From contig JAILHZ010000012.1 in NCBI GenBank assembly GCA_024695545.1, forward strand, positions 1-25,899: a DNA stretch of 25,899 nt, read 5' to 3'. Made by a program: the position numbers and the translations under genes. Shown piece after piece: positions 7,665-15,329 of this stretch. Positions within the stretch are counted from its first letter, which is position 1. The number at the start of each line of letters is the position of its first letter. The notes below the pieces were generated by a model. It searched no databases, was not told the DNA's origin, and saw only the letters and a list, made by a program, of their open reading frames with translations. This DNA comes from Clostridiales bacterium. Its GTDB lineage: Bacteria > Bacillota_A > Clostridia > Saccharofermentanales > Saccharofermentanaceae.

Positions 7665-8493
7665 TGTTCTTTTCTGCGGAAATTCCGGAGTCTTTGACGG
7701 GATGCTTACCTGTGCGCTTTCCATGATGATGCGTACGGATTCAAAAGAACCCTTCCGATTCTTCGTCTTCACGATGGACCTTACATCCATCAAGGATAAT
7801 TACATCCCGCTGAAGCAGTCTCAGGAACAGGTCTTCCGAGAGACGATCAAGAGATATAATCCTGAGAATGAAGTCAAAGTCATCGACGTAAGTGATTTTT
7901 ACAAGGAATACTTTTCGGGATGCCCGAACGAGACGGCATACTGCTCGCCGTATACGCTGATCCGCCTGTTCGCGGATCTGATCCCGGAGATCCCGGACAA
8001 GCTTTTATATCTTGATGCGGACATCATGTTCAACAGGGATGTGCATCTTCTTTATGACATGGATGTGTCGGAGGTGGAATACGCGGCATGTCCGGACCAC
8101 TACGGAAAGTATCTGATCCAGCCGCACTATATCAATGCGGGCGTGCTGCTCTTTAACATGAAGAAGGCGCGTGAAACAGGGCTTTTCGAGAAGGCGAGAG
8201 TGTGGATCAAGAAGAAGAAACTCGTCTTTGCCGACCAGAGTGCGCTGATCCGCTCGACGTCGAAGAAGAAAGTACTGAAGCAGAGGTTTAACGATCAGAA
8301 GTTCCTACATAAGCATACGGTCGTCAGGCACTTCTCGAAGCGGCTTTTCTATCTTCCGTATCCGCATACCGAGAACATCAAGCAGTGGCAGATCGAGAAA
8401 GTCCATAAGGTCTTCCGGTACCACCAATTTGACGATGTTTACGAGGTTTATGGTAAAATACTAAAAGACTGTGAGGGGATTCTAAATGGCTAA
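7657..8493 (+). CDS. Glycosyltransferase family 8 protein
   Basis: This 278-residue retaining glycosyltransferase would use a nucleotide-sugar donor with a divalent metal. The DxD motif is in LLYLDADIMF (Asp120, Asp122). Other GT8 marks are TLIRLFADLIPE, HYINAGVLLFNM, VFADQSAL and RHFSKR near the C-terminus. There is no membrane helix, so it is probably cytoplasmic or membrane-peripheral. The start at ATG 7657 overlaps the acyltransferase by 8 nt with AAAGAGG 6 nt upstream, and its 3' end overlaps the next gene by 8 nt, so the three genes are translationally coupled. Being flanked by two acyltransferase domains suggests glycolipid or surface-polymer synthesis, which is inference; GT8 donor specificity cannot be read from the sequence. 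Confidence 0.85.
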   Translation: MVNVLFCGNSGVFDGMLTCALSMMMRTDSKEPFRFFVFTMDLTSIKDNYIPLKQSQEQVFRETIKRYNPENEVKVIDVSDFYKEYFSGCPNETAYCSPYTLIRLFADLIPEIPDKLLYLDADIMFNRDVHLLYDMDVSEVEYAACPDHYGKYLIQPHYINAGVLLFNMKKARETGLFEKARVWIKKKKLVFADQSALIRSTSKKKVLKQRFNDQKFLHKHTVVRHFSKRLFYLPYPHTENIKQWQIEKVHKVFRYHQFDDVYEVYGKILKDCEGILNG

Positions 8494-10288
8494 GCCGATC
8501 ATTCCGGTATTTTATTCTTGTGATGAAAAATTCCTGAAATACTGTATGGTTTCGATGTATTCGCTTTTAAAGAATGCATCGGAGAACTACGTATACTCGA
8601 TTTATATCCTCAACACGGACATTTCCCCGGAAGCACAGGATCAGTTCCGCAATCAGCTCGACAGCGCCGGCCTTGCGGTCTCCTATGATGTCTGCTTCGA
8701 GGATGTTACGGAGAACTTAAACCTCATCGAGCATGAATTCCCGCTTCGCGATTACTACTCGAAAACCACCTATTTCCGGCTGCTGATCGCCGACATGCAT
8801 CAGGAACTGGATAAGGCTGTCTATCTTGATGCCGATACGATCATACCGGGCGACATCAGTGCTTTTTACAATACGGAATTACGTGACTTTTATCTTGCCG
8901 CCTGCCACGAGCAGGTGATGGTACAGATCAGTGAGTACGGCGAGTATGTCGAGAAGTGTCTCGGAGTTTCCCGCCATAACTACTTTAATGCGGGCGTGCT
9001 TCTGCTGAACTGTACGAGTTTCCGCGAAAAGCAGATCCTGCACCGTTTCCTCGAGGAGCTGCATACATATGATTTCGTTGTCACACAGGACGAGGACTAC
9101 CTGAACCTGATCTGCAAGGACCGGGTGCTTTTCCTGGATCAGCGGTGGAATACGGAAGTGTTCGGCGAGATTACGTATCCGATCGAAGAGGCGAAGATCC
9201 TTCACTACATCATGTTCAACAAACCGTGGCACTATGAGAACTGCCCGCATGCGGACATCTATATGAGTTATGCCAAGGCTACTCCCGTGTATCCGGAGAT
9301 CGAAGCGGATCTTAAGGCATACACGGATGAAGAGCGCCGGCGCGATACTGAAGCGGCGGAGAAACTCCGTAAGACCGCGGTAAAGGAAACGAATCGCGAG
9401 GACAATTACCTTAAGATATTAAACCGCGACAAGCGTGCGAAAGACCGCGTCGAGATCGTTAAGAAGATCGAGGAATTCGAGCGTGACGGAAGATTCTTCG
9501 AGGATGTCGAGGATGACCCGCCGACGAAGCCACTGCTTCCGGATGATATCGATTACCTGAAGAAGAGCCTTGCCCAGAAGATCCGTACGAAGGTCGCGTT
9601 TTCGCAGGCACATAAAGTCGTCGATAAACTCATTAAGAACGGACAGCTGATCATCAAGGATATGAAAGGCATCGAGCACTTCCAGAACCTTGATTCCGGA
9701 GCGGTCATTACATGCAACCATTTCAATGCATTCGACAGCTTCATCATCCAGCTTGTCTATGAGGCGGCGAAGCAGAAGAAGCGTACGTTCTACCGCGTCA
9801 TCCGCGAGGGCAACTATACGTCCTTCCCGGGCTTCTACGGATTTCTCATGAGAAACTGTAACACGCTGCCGCTGTCGTCGGATATCCGCACGATGAGAAA
9901 GTTCTTCGAGGCGACGAATACAGTCCTTAAGAATGGTCACTTTGTTCTGGTCTATCCGGAGCAGAGCATGTGGTGGAACTACAGAAAACCGAAGCCGCTC
10001 AAGAACGGTGCTTTTATCTTCTCGGCGAAAAACGACGTGCCGGTCCTGCCGTGCTTTATCACGATGAGAGATACCGAGAATATCGGCGAAGACGGATTCC
10101 CGATCCAGGAGTATACCGTTCATATTTCCGAGCCGATCTATCCTGATAAGAATCTGCCGTATAAGAAGCAGACCGATCAGCTCAGAAAAGAGAATTACCG
10201 CGTCTGGAAAGAAATCTACGAGAGAGAATATCAGATGCCTCTGGAGTACACGACGATCGATATGCCGGATATCGATACGCTGAAGTGA
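8486..10288 (+). CDS. GT8 glycosyltransferase fused to a PlsC-type acyltransferase
   Basis: This is a 600-residue two-domain protein. Residues 1-285 are a GT8 domain: YSCDEKFLKYCMVSMYSLL at the nucleotide-binding start, DxD in YLDADTII (Asp115, Asp117), HNYFNAGVLLLN, and QDEDYLNLI. Residues of about 285-385 are a highly charged, probably helical linker. Residues of about 385-575 are an acyltransferase domain with a canonical NHFNAFD (His412, Asp417) and YPEQSMWW. The fusion puts sugar transfer and acylation in one chain, and the two preceding genes encode the same two activities as separate proteins. A glycolipid that is glycosylated and acylated stepwise is the simplest reading. Ribosome site GAGGGG precedes ATG 8486. 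The stop codon (10286-10288) directly abuts the stop of the convergent minus-strand gene. Confidence 0.85.
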   Translation: MAKPIIPVFYSCDEKFLKYCMVSMYSLLKNASENYVYSIYILNTDISPEAQDQFRNQLDSAGLAVSYDVCFEDVTENLNLIEHEFPLRDYYSKTTYFRLLIADMHQELDKAVYLDADTIIPGDISAFYNTELRDFYLAACHEQVMVQISEYGEYVEKCLGVSRHNYFNAGVLLLNCTSFREKQILHRFLEELHTYDFVVTQDEDYLNLICKDRVLFLDQRWNTEVFGEITYPIEEAKILHYIMFNKPWHYENCPHADIYMSYAKATPVYPEIEADLKAYTDEERRRDTEAAEKLRKTAVKETNREDNYLKILNRDKRAKDRVEIVKKIEEFERDGRFFEDVEDDPPTKPLLPDDIDYLKKSLAQKIRTKVAFSQAHKVVDKLIKNGQLIIKDMKGIEHFQNLDSGAVITCNHFNAFDSFIIQLVYEAAKQKKRTFYRVIREGNYTSFPGFYGFLMRNCNTLPLSSDIRTMRKFFEATNTVLKNGHFVLVYPEQSMWWNYRKPKPLKNGAFIFSAKNDVPVLPCFITMRDTENIGEDGFPIQEYTVHISEPIYPDKNLPYKKQTDQLRKENYRVWKEIYEREYQMPLEYTTIDMPDIDTLK

Positions 10289-10894
10289 TTATCCGATCGG
10301 GAGGCTCAAATATATCTTCCAGGATTTGTAGACGTCGCCCGCCTCATGCATGAGGTGGAATGAATAGAGCATGTCAACGAGCAGAGCGATGAACAGAGCA
10401 ATCGCGATGCGTCTTCTTCTCGGAGTCATCGTGGTGTGAAAAAGGCGCATCAGCGGCTCGAAGAAGTAGTACATGAAGACCGTGATGATCGCAGAGAAGC
10501 CGAGGCTCGTAAAGAGGCTGGTATAGCGTGTCAGGTGCATAGGCAGGTTTGTGTAATCCCAGTAGTAGAACCCGCAGAAATCTTCGACCAGAAAGCCGAG
10601 GGCGATCTCGCCGGCTGAGACGAACAGGAATACGAGAATGTAGTAGAAGAGAAGGTGATTCTTCCGCGGGGTGCCGATCATAAGATACATGCCGACGACG
10701 GCGATGCCGTAGCCGAGAAGAAACGGCAGGTTCATGTTGCGGTTGTCGATAAAACCGCTTCGGGTCAGCATCCACATGTTCTCGACCATAAAGCCGAGAA
10801 GCGACACCAGAGCCGCCATCGCGAAAAGTTCCGGAAATGAGTAGATCTTCGGCTGAAGAGTGAATTCGTCTTTGCGCTTCCAGATGATCTCCAT
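10289..10894 (-). CDS. Multi-pass membrane protein, putative PF06541 (CmpB-like) family
   Basis: This 201-residue protein has about five hydrophobic segments: AMAALVSLLGFMVENMW, FLLGYGIAVVGMYLMI, LLFYYILVFLFVSAGEIALG, SLGFSAIITVFMYYFF and IAIALFIALLVDML. The conserved-looking GFMVENMW followed by GFIDNRNMNLPFLLGYG resembles the putative ABC-transporter type IV (CmpB-like) family, whose role is not established. I chose ATG at 10892-10894: on the minus strand GGGAGGTG lies about 8 nt upstream. A GTG at 10901-10903 sits inside that ribosome site and is unlikely to be the start. It is monocistronic and convergent with the GT8 operon. Confidence 0.6.
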   Translation of the reverse strand: MEIIWKRKDEFTLQPKIYSFPELFAMAALVSLLGFMVENMWMLTRSGFIDNRNMNLPFLLGYGIAVVGMYLMIGTPRKNHLLFYYILVFLFVSAGEIALGFLVEDFCGFYYWDYTNLPMHLTRYTSLFTSLGFSAIITVFMYYFFEPLMRLFHTTMTPRRRRIAIALFIALLVDMLYSFHLMHEAGDVYKSWKIYLSLPIG

Positions 10895-11024
10895 CTGAAA
10901 CACCTCCCTGTACTTCCTTGTACCAATTTCACAACATACTTATATCCCTTGATAAAAACGTATCACCACGGAATTAGAGAGTCAATGCACGGAGAATAAA
11001 CTTAATCAATTCTTAAACATCGAA

Positions 11025-11033
11025 TGTTATAAT
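11025..11033 (+). promoter_or_regulatory. Extended -10 promoter of the lipoprotein gene
   Basis: TGTTATAAT at 11025-11033 is an extended -10 element about 57 nt before the start codon at 11090. No good -35 is present at the expected distance. The 10895-11024 stretch upstream shows no other convincing element. Confidence 0.55.
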
Positions 11034-11089
11034 ACGAGATATAACGGGTTCGTGAAGTGCTTCGCACACACGGGGAAAGAGGTTGTAAA

Positions 11090-12127
11090 ATGGCTGGAAG
11101 AATCAGAAAAGTTGTTGCTGTGACTATGATGGGAATCATGCTTGTTTCGTCAGGCTGCGGCAAGAAAAAGAATGGTAATAAATTGGAAGGATCCGGATAC
11201 CGTTCTCCGGAAGAGGCGGCGACTGCCTTCTGTGAGGCGCTGGGAAAGCAGGATGTACAGAAGATGATCTCGACATTTGCGATCGAGACTTTCTGCGATA
11301 ACTACAGTGCAAAAACAAATATGAGACGATTAACAGTTGTTATGCCACAGCATTTTTATACGGATTATTATGTGCTGGGTGGATCAGATGACGCATTTAT
11401 TAACGAACTGAACTACGAGCGTCGGAGAGCTTCCGTTTCGAACTGGATCTACAATATGCGTATGAGTATTATCTCTGCGACTCACAAGAACGAGGTTTTG
11501 CAGAAAGTCAACGAAGGTATGACTTATTCTGTGATGCAAGAAAGTGACGCAAAGAAACTCGATGGCCTGATGGATACAGTTTTTGATCCGGAATGGGATA
11601 TAGAGGTGGGAGAATGTGTTGATTCTGAATACTATTTAAAAGATGTTGATTCATACAAGCAATATGATTTGATTCTTTCCTGGTCATCTCCACTGAATGC
11701 GGACGGGTATAAGCCTATGGCTGTAAGTCTTACGATTAATGGTAAAGACGCGCTCCTTTTCCTGGATGCTGTAAAATACGGAGATAGATGGTATATCGCT
11801 TATATCCAGGGATATGCTGCTAATTTTTTCGGACTTCCACAGAATGCTACCGGTCTGTGTTTTGAAAGTCAAGACTTAAATGTGGATGAATGGATCGATG
11901 AGGCAAATGAGCATGGTGAGGAAGCCCGCAGGAACATCGCCGATATAGAAAAAGAATGGAACAAGGATCATGAGGCCTTTATGGATGAATATGATCTGGA
12001 AGATATGTCCGAAGAAGAACTCGAAAAGAAGTATGGAAACGGAAAGTTTGTCGACGATCCGAGATATAAGGCTCTGAAGATGACCTTCGATGAAATGCTC
12101 GAGTATCTGGATATTGATCTTGATTAA
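11090..12127 (+). CDS. Uncharacterised lipoprotein
   Basis: This 345-residue exported lipoprotein has signal peptide MAGRIRKVVAVTMMGIMLVSSGC; the SSGC lipobox gives Cys23 as the lipidated residue, followed by a basic KKKNGNK tether. After it, YRSPEEAATAFCEALGKQDVQKMIS resembles the start of domains in clostridial lipoproteins that precede NTF2-like folds, but I do not recognise the family. The C-terminal 80 residues are very acidic and helical (EEELEKKYG, then DDPRYKALKMTFDEMLEYL). ATG 11090 is preferred over an upstream GTG at 11057 because AAAGAGG precedes it and the signal peptide then starts cleanly. It is 38 nt upstream of the GH127 gene, possibly co-transcribed. Confidence 0.75.
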   Translation: MAGRIRKVVAVTMMGIMLVSSGCGKKKNGNKLEGSGYRSPEEAATAFCEALGKQDVQKMISTFAIETFCDNYSAKTNMRRLTVVMPQHFYTDYYVLGGSDDAFINELNYERRRASVSNWIYNMRMSIISATHKNEVLQKVNEGMTYSVMQESDAKKLDGLMDTVFDPEWDIEVGECVDSEYYLKDVDSYKQYDLILSWSSPLNADGYKPMAVSLTINGKDALLFLDAVKYGDRWYIAYIQGYAANFFGLPQNATGLCFESQDLNVDEWIDEANEHGEEARRNIADIEKEWNKDHEAFMDEYDLEDMSEEELEKKYGNGKFVDDPRYKALKMTFDEMLEYLDIDLD

Positions 12128-12165
12128 GCTGTTCTGCTCTTGGCAAGAATGATGAGGTGCAGTTG

Positions 12166-14244
12166 ATGAGAAGGTTTGCTTTGGAAGAGGTGCAGATGAC
12201 GGAACCGCGCTGGACCGGGAAGATGGCTCTGAATGCGGAATTTCTTGAGAAGATGAGTACTTACCGCGTGCTCGCCGGATTCCGCCGGACCGCAGGGATC
12301 GAAACGGATGCGGAGCCCTATGGCGGTTGGGAAGACAGTCTCATCGCAGGTCACGGTGTCGGTCATTATTTCTCAGCGCTCGCGATGCGGATCGCATACC
12401 TTCGCGGGCAGGTCGCTGCTCTCGAAAGGATCACCTGTGAGGAACTTGATTCCGCACGAAAAGAACTTGCCGTCTGCACCGGTAAAGCGGAGACGATCGT
12501 TGCCGGTCTTTCCGAGTGTCAGGAAAAACTCGGATCAGGTTTCCTCAGCGCGGCGACCGTTCAGGATCCGGGCAACGTGGAGATCCAGTTTGATGCCGTC
12601 GAGGGAAGATCCGATGCACAGCAGTGGGTGCCGTGGTACGCGCTTCACAAGGTGCTGCAGGGCCTGATCGATCTTTGGCAGTATGCAGATATCGAGGGAG
12701 CTTCCGTCGTGGCGGAAAAACTTGCCGGCTGGTGCTGTGACCGTGCGCTGTCGTGGGGTGAAGAAACCAGAAAACGTGTGCTCTCGGTCGAGTACGGCGG
12801 CATGAATGACAGCCTTTATCAGCTCTTCGATATAACGGGAGATGAGAAGTACAGACGCGCGGCAAAGGTCTTCGATGAACCCGAACTCTATCATGAACTT
12901 CTCGGTTTCAGAAACCGCCTGAAGGGTGTGCATGCGAACGCGACGATCCCGAAGATCATCGGATATCTGCGCGGGGCAGGTGCTTTTCGAAAAGATGTGG
13001 ATCCCAAGAAGCAGGAAGCGGGATCAGGTGCTTCTGAGGACGCGGAGGCGCGTATCGAGCTTGCCACACGTTTCTTCGATCTCGTCACGGCCAAGCAGTG
13101 CTATCAGACAGGCGGCATCGGCGACATGGAGCACTTCTTCGAGGACGGGCTTCTGGACGGATCCCGCACACAGTGTAACGCGGAGAGCTGCTGCGCATAT
13201 AACATGATCAAGCTTGCACAGATGCTCTATGAACGGACTGGGAAGATCCGGTTCGCCGACTATATCGAGAGAACGCTTTGGAATGCGAAACTCGGTTCGG
13301 TGGGACCGGAGGGCGGATACACATATTTCAACCCGATGGCGACCGGCTACTATCGTCTGTATTCGCCGAATACACCCGAGAAGAATCCGTTCTGGTGCTG
13401 TGTCGGAACCGGAATGGAGGACTTCGCAAAGGTTGCGGATCAGGTGTTCTATAAAGACGGTGATGACGTGATCATCGCGCAGTGGATCTCCTCGAATGTT
13501 AGGGTCTCGGATCATGTCAGACTCTTTATGAATGTCGATTTTGACGCGGGAAAACTGTCGGTCAGACATGTTGTTGAAGACTCGCCTTTCTCGGATGAGG
13601 TCACGAACATCAGGATTCTGATCCCGGTCTGGGTCGCCAATAGAAAAGAGATCCTTCCGGACGATGGTCCGTATCTTCCGGTCAAGCTCAAGGGGAATGA
13701 AACGATCACTCTGGATTTTGAGATGAAGCTTTCCTCGCATGTCCTGACGGATGCGCTTCCGCAGCTTGTTACGCGAAAAGCACCGCGGATCCCGAATTCG
13801 ATAGAACCCGTTCCCGCCGCGGAGGTAAACCGAGGACCTGTGCCTGTCGGCTTTACTTATGGCCCGTTTGTTCTCTGTGTGCCGCTCGGGTCGAAGCTAT
13901 GGGGTATCGCGGCCGGTGCCGGCATCGATGTAGTTGCACCTGCATGGAAAGTGGTTTTCGGGACGGCGCTGAGATCTGACATCACATACGGAAAAACTCA
14001 GAAAAGCGTGCTCGAAGAAGAATACCTGATACTTCCTAAAGGAGTCTCGCTTACGAGATTTCGCGATGAACTTGATTCATATATCACGCGAAACGGCGAC
14101 GGGAATTTCATGCTCTCCGGTCTATTCAACTGTAAAGGCTATAATGTGGATCTCCCGCTGATCCCTTACTATCAGACGGGCGACGAGAGATATGGTATCT
14201 ACTGGTACCTGGAAACAGATACATGTTTCGTGACGGGCGACTGA
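12166..14244 (+). CDS. GH127-family glycoside hydrolase (beta-L-arabinofuranosidase-like)
   Basis: This 692-residue enzyme belongs to the DUF1680/GH127 group, whose characterised members remove beta-L-arabinofuranose from plant glycans using a zinc-bound cysteine nucleophile. Visible marks are GGWEDSLIAGHGVGHYFSALA, a QQWVPWYALHKVLQGL motif, EYGGMNDSLYQLF, TGGIGDMEHFFED, NAESCCAYNM and FWCCVGTGMEDFAK (Cys411-Cys412). The Glu, ESC and CC positions match the zinc/catalytic set known in the family. The all-helical toroid domain is followed by beta domains from about residue 450. There is no signal peptide, so it should act on imported oligosaccharides in the cytoplasm. ATG 12166 follows GATGAGGTG; an upstream GTG at 12157 is inside that site. 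Some related families have other substrates, so the arabinose specificity is inferred. Confidence 0.88.
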   Translation: MRRFALEEVQMTEPRWTGKMALNAEFLEKMSTYRVLAGFRRTAGIETDAEPYGGWEDSLIAGHGVGHYFSALAMRIAYLRGQVAALERITCEELDSARKELAVCTGKAETIVAGLSECQEKLGSGFLSAATVQDPGNVEIQFDAVEGRSDAQQWVPWYALHKVLQGLIDLWQYADIEGASVVAEKLAGWCCDRALSWGEETRKRVLSVEYGGMNDSLYQLFDITGDEKYRRAAKVFDEPELYHELLGFRNRLKGVHANATIPKIIGYLRGAGAFRKDVDPKKQEAGSGASEDAEARIELATRFFDLVTAKQCYQTGGIGDMEHFFEDGLLDGSRTQCNAESCCAYNMIKLAQMLYERTGKIRFADYIERTLWNAKLGSVGPEGGYTYFNPMATGYYRLYSPNTPEKNPFWCCVGTGMEDFAKVADQVFYKDGDDVIIAQWISSNVRVSDHVRLFMNVDFDAGKLSVRHVVEDSPFSDEVTNIRILIPVWVANRKEILPDDGPYLPVKLKGNETITLDFEMKLSSHVLTDALPQLVTRKAPRIPNSIEPVPAAEVNRGPVPVGFTYGPFVLCVPLGSKLWGIAAGAGIDVVAPAWKVVFGTALRSDITYGKTQKSVLEEEYLILPKGVSLTRFRDELDSYITRNGDGNFMLSGLFNCKGYNVDLPLIPYYQTGDERYGIYWYLETDTCFVTGD

Positions 14245-14253
14245 TGCTATAAT
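14245..14253 (+). promoter_or_regulatory. Extended -10 promoter of the zinc-ribbon gene
   Basis: TGCTATAAT at 14245-14253 begins immediately after the GH127 stop codon and lies 20 nt before the start codon at 14274, leaving a very short leader. The ribosome site is AGGGGGTGG at 14261-14269. Confidence 0.5.
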
Positions 14254-14273
14254 TCTCTTTAGGGGGTGGTGTC

Positions 14274-15164
14274 ATGAAGACATGTCCGAATTGCCAGTCA
14301 CAGGTAGAGGATACACATAAGTTCTGCAGTAAATGCGGATATCATTTTGAGATAGAGAGTGCGGATCAGGCAGAGATTGCGGAGTCTCAGCAGGTTCAGC
14401 AGGCAGCGCCGGCTCAGATGCAGCAGCTGGCGCAGACTGTAGCGCTTGATCCGGTCGCTCCGGCGGGCTATCAGCAGCAAGCTTACCAGCAACCGATGGC
14501 TCAGCCGGGATATATGCCGCAACAGGCTTATCCTCAACAGGGTTACCAGCAACCGATGGCTCAGCCAGGATATATGCCGCAACAGGCTTATCCTCAGCAG
14601 GGCTACCAGCAGCCGGTGATGGCACCGGGAGTTGCACCGAAAGTTTTTGATACGATAGGATCGAGAGTCATTGCACTCGTGTTCATGGTTATTCTTGCAG
14701 CTTCGCCGTTCCTCAATCTTTTTACTGTCTTTAAATCCGAGGTCTCGTCTCTCGAACTGACCCGATGGATTTTGAATATTGCGGATTACGCTGGGAAGAT
14801 CAAAGCGTCAAGAGACGCGGCGGGTGCTCTGGCATTATTCGCGGTCTTAGCCTCGTTATTCTATTTGCTCGGCATCGTCGCCGTTATTGCCGGGATCGCA
14901 GATATTTCCGGCCCGACAAAGAAACTGGAGAAGTTCTGGTCGAACCTTTCCGGCGGCTGTCTGGGAGTTCTTGTCGGAAACGGGCTCATGCACTGCCTTA
15001 TCCTCTCTCTGGATGGAGACAAGGACAGCCTCTTCCACGGAGGGTTTAAGGCAAATGGGTTCTTCTTTCTCATGCAGGTCTTCGCGCTGGCGCTTTTCAT
15101 TGCCGCAAGAGTGACATTTTCCAAATGGAGAAAGTATAACCGCGCGCTTCTCGGAAAACGCTGA
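14274..15164 (+). CDS. Zinc-ribbon membrane protein with Gln/Pro-rich repeats
   Basis: This 296-residue protein begins with a zinc ribbon (MKTCPNCQ, then HKFCSKCGYHF; Cys4, Cys7, Cys18, Cys21), as in many Firmicutes membrane proteins of unknown role. Residues of about 35-120 are Gln/Pro/Ala-rich, with a 20-residue unit (GYQQPMAQPGYMPQQAYPQQ) present twice plus a partial third copy. The C-terminal part has about four membrane helices (VIALVFMVILAASPFL, ALFAVLASLFYLLGIVAVIA, GVLVGNGLMHCLIL and FLMQVFALALFIAA). The zinc ribbon would lie in the cytoplasm. It seems to be transcribed alone. No function can be assigned. Confidence 0.75.
   Translation: MKTCPNCQSQVEDTHKFCSKCGYHFEIESADQAEIAESQQVQQAAPAQMQQLAQTVALDPVAPAGYQQQAYQQPMAQPGYMPQQAYPQQGYQQPMAQPGYMPQQAYPQQGYQQPVMAPGVAPKVFDTIGSRVIALVFMVILAASPFLNLFTVFKSEVSSLELTRWILNIADYAGKIKASRDAAGALALFAVLASLFYLLGIVAVIAGIADISGPTKKLEKFWSNLSGGCLGVLVGNGLMHCLILSLDGDKDSLFHGGFKANGFFFLMQVFALALFIAARVTFSKWRKYNRALLGKR
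14483..14616 (+). repeat. 60-bp in-frame tandem repeat
   Basis: Two complete 60-bp units and a partial third, differing at only a few positions, encode the repeated 20-residue Gln/Pro-rich segment. Because the period is a multiple of three, copy-number change by slippage would keep the frame. It lacks the spacers of a CRISPR array. Confidence 0.85.
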
Positions 15165-15174
15165 CAGAAGGACG

Positions 15175-15198
15175 AATCGTAACACTTTAGTTACGATT
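15175..15198 (+). repeat. 9-bp perfect inverted repeat before the transglutaminase-like promoter
   Basis: AATCGTAAC (15175-15183) and GTTACGATT (15190-15198) are exact complements separated by 6 nt. The repeat starts 10 nt after the zinc-ribbon stop codon and ends 6 nt before a -35 hexamer. It has no T-run, so an operator is as likely as a terminator. Confidence 0.6.
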
Positions 15199-15204
15199 GG
15201 CAAG

Positions 15205-15233
15205 TTGAATGAGCGCAGTCCGTGGAGTAAAAT
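15205..15233 (+). promoter_or_regulatory. Promoter of the transglutaminase-like gene
   Basis: TTGAAT at 15205-15210 and TAAAAT at 15228-15233 are separated by exactly 17 nt; each matches consensus at five of six positions. The leader to the start codon at 15330 is about 90 nt and contains a GC-rich segment (CCCTCCCGGAAGGG, 15289-15302) able to form a small hairpin. Confidence 0.7.
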
Positions 15234-15329
15234 ATTACTGATATGTTATGTGAATTGAGGCGCTTCGGGCTTCGGCAGGATGAGCCGGCCCTCCCGGAAG
15301 GGTGTCGGATTACATAGGAGGACAGTATT

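Noticed and set aside
10286..10291. Abutting stop codons of convergent genes as a sign of assembly error
   Set aside because: Both proteins end naturally and compact convergent genes occur again at 23011-23026, so this appears to be normal gene packing.
14483..14616. Tandem repeats as a CRISPR array
   Set aside because: The units are contiguous, 60 bp, in frame and coding, with no variable spacers.
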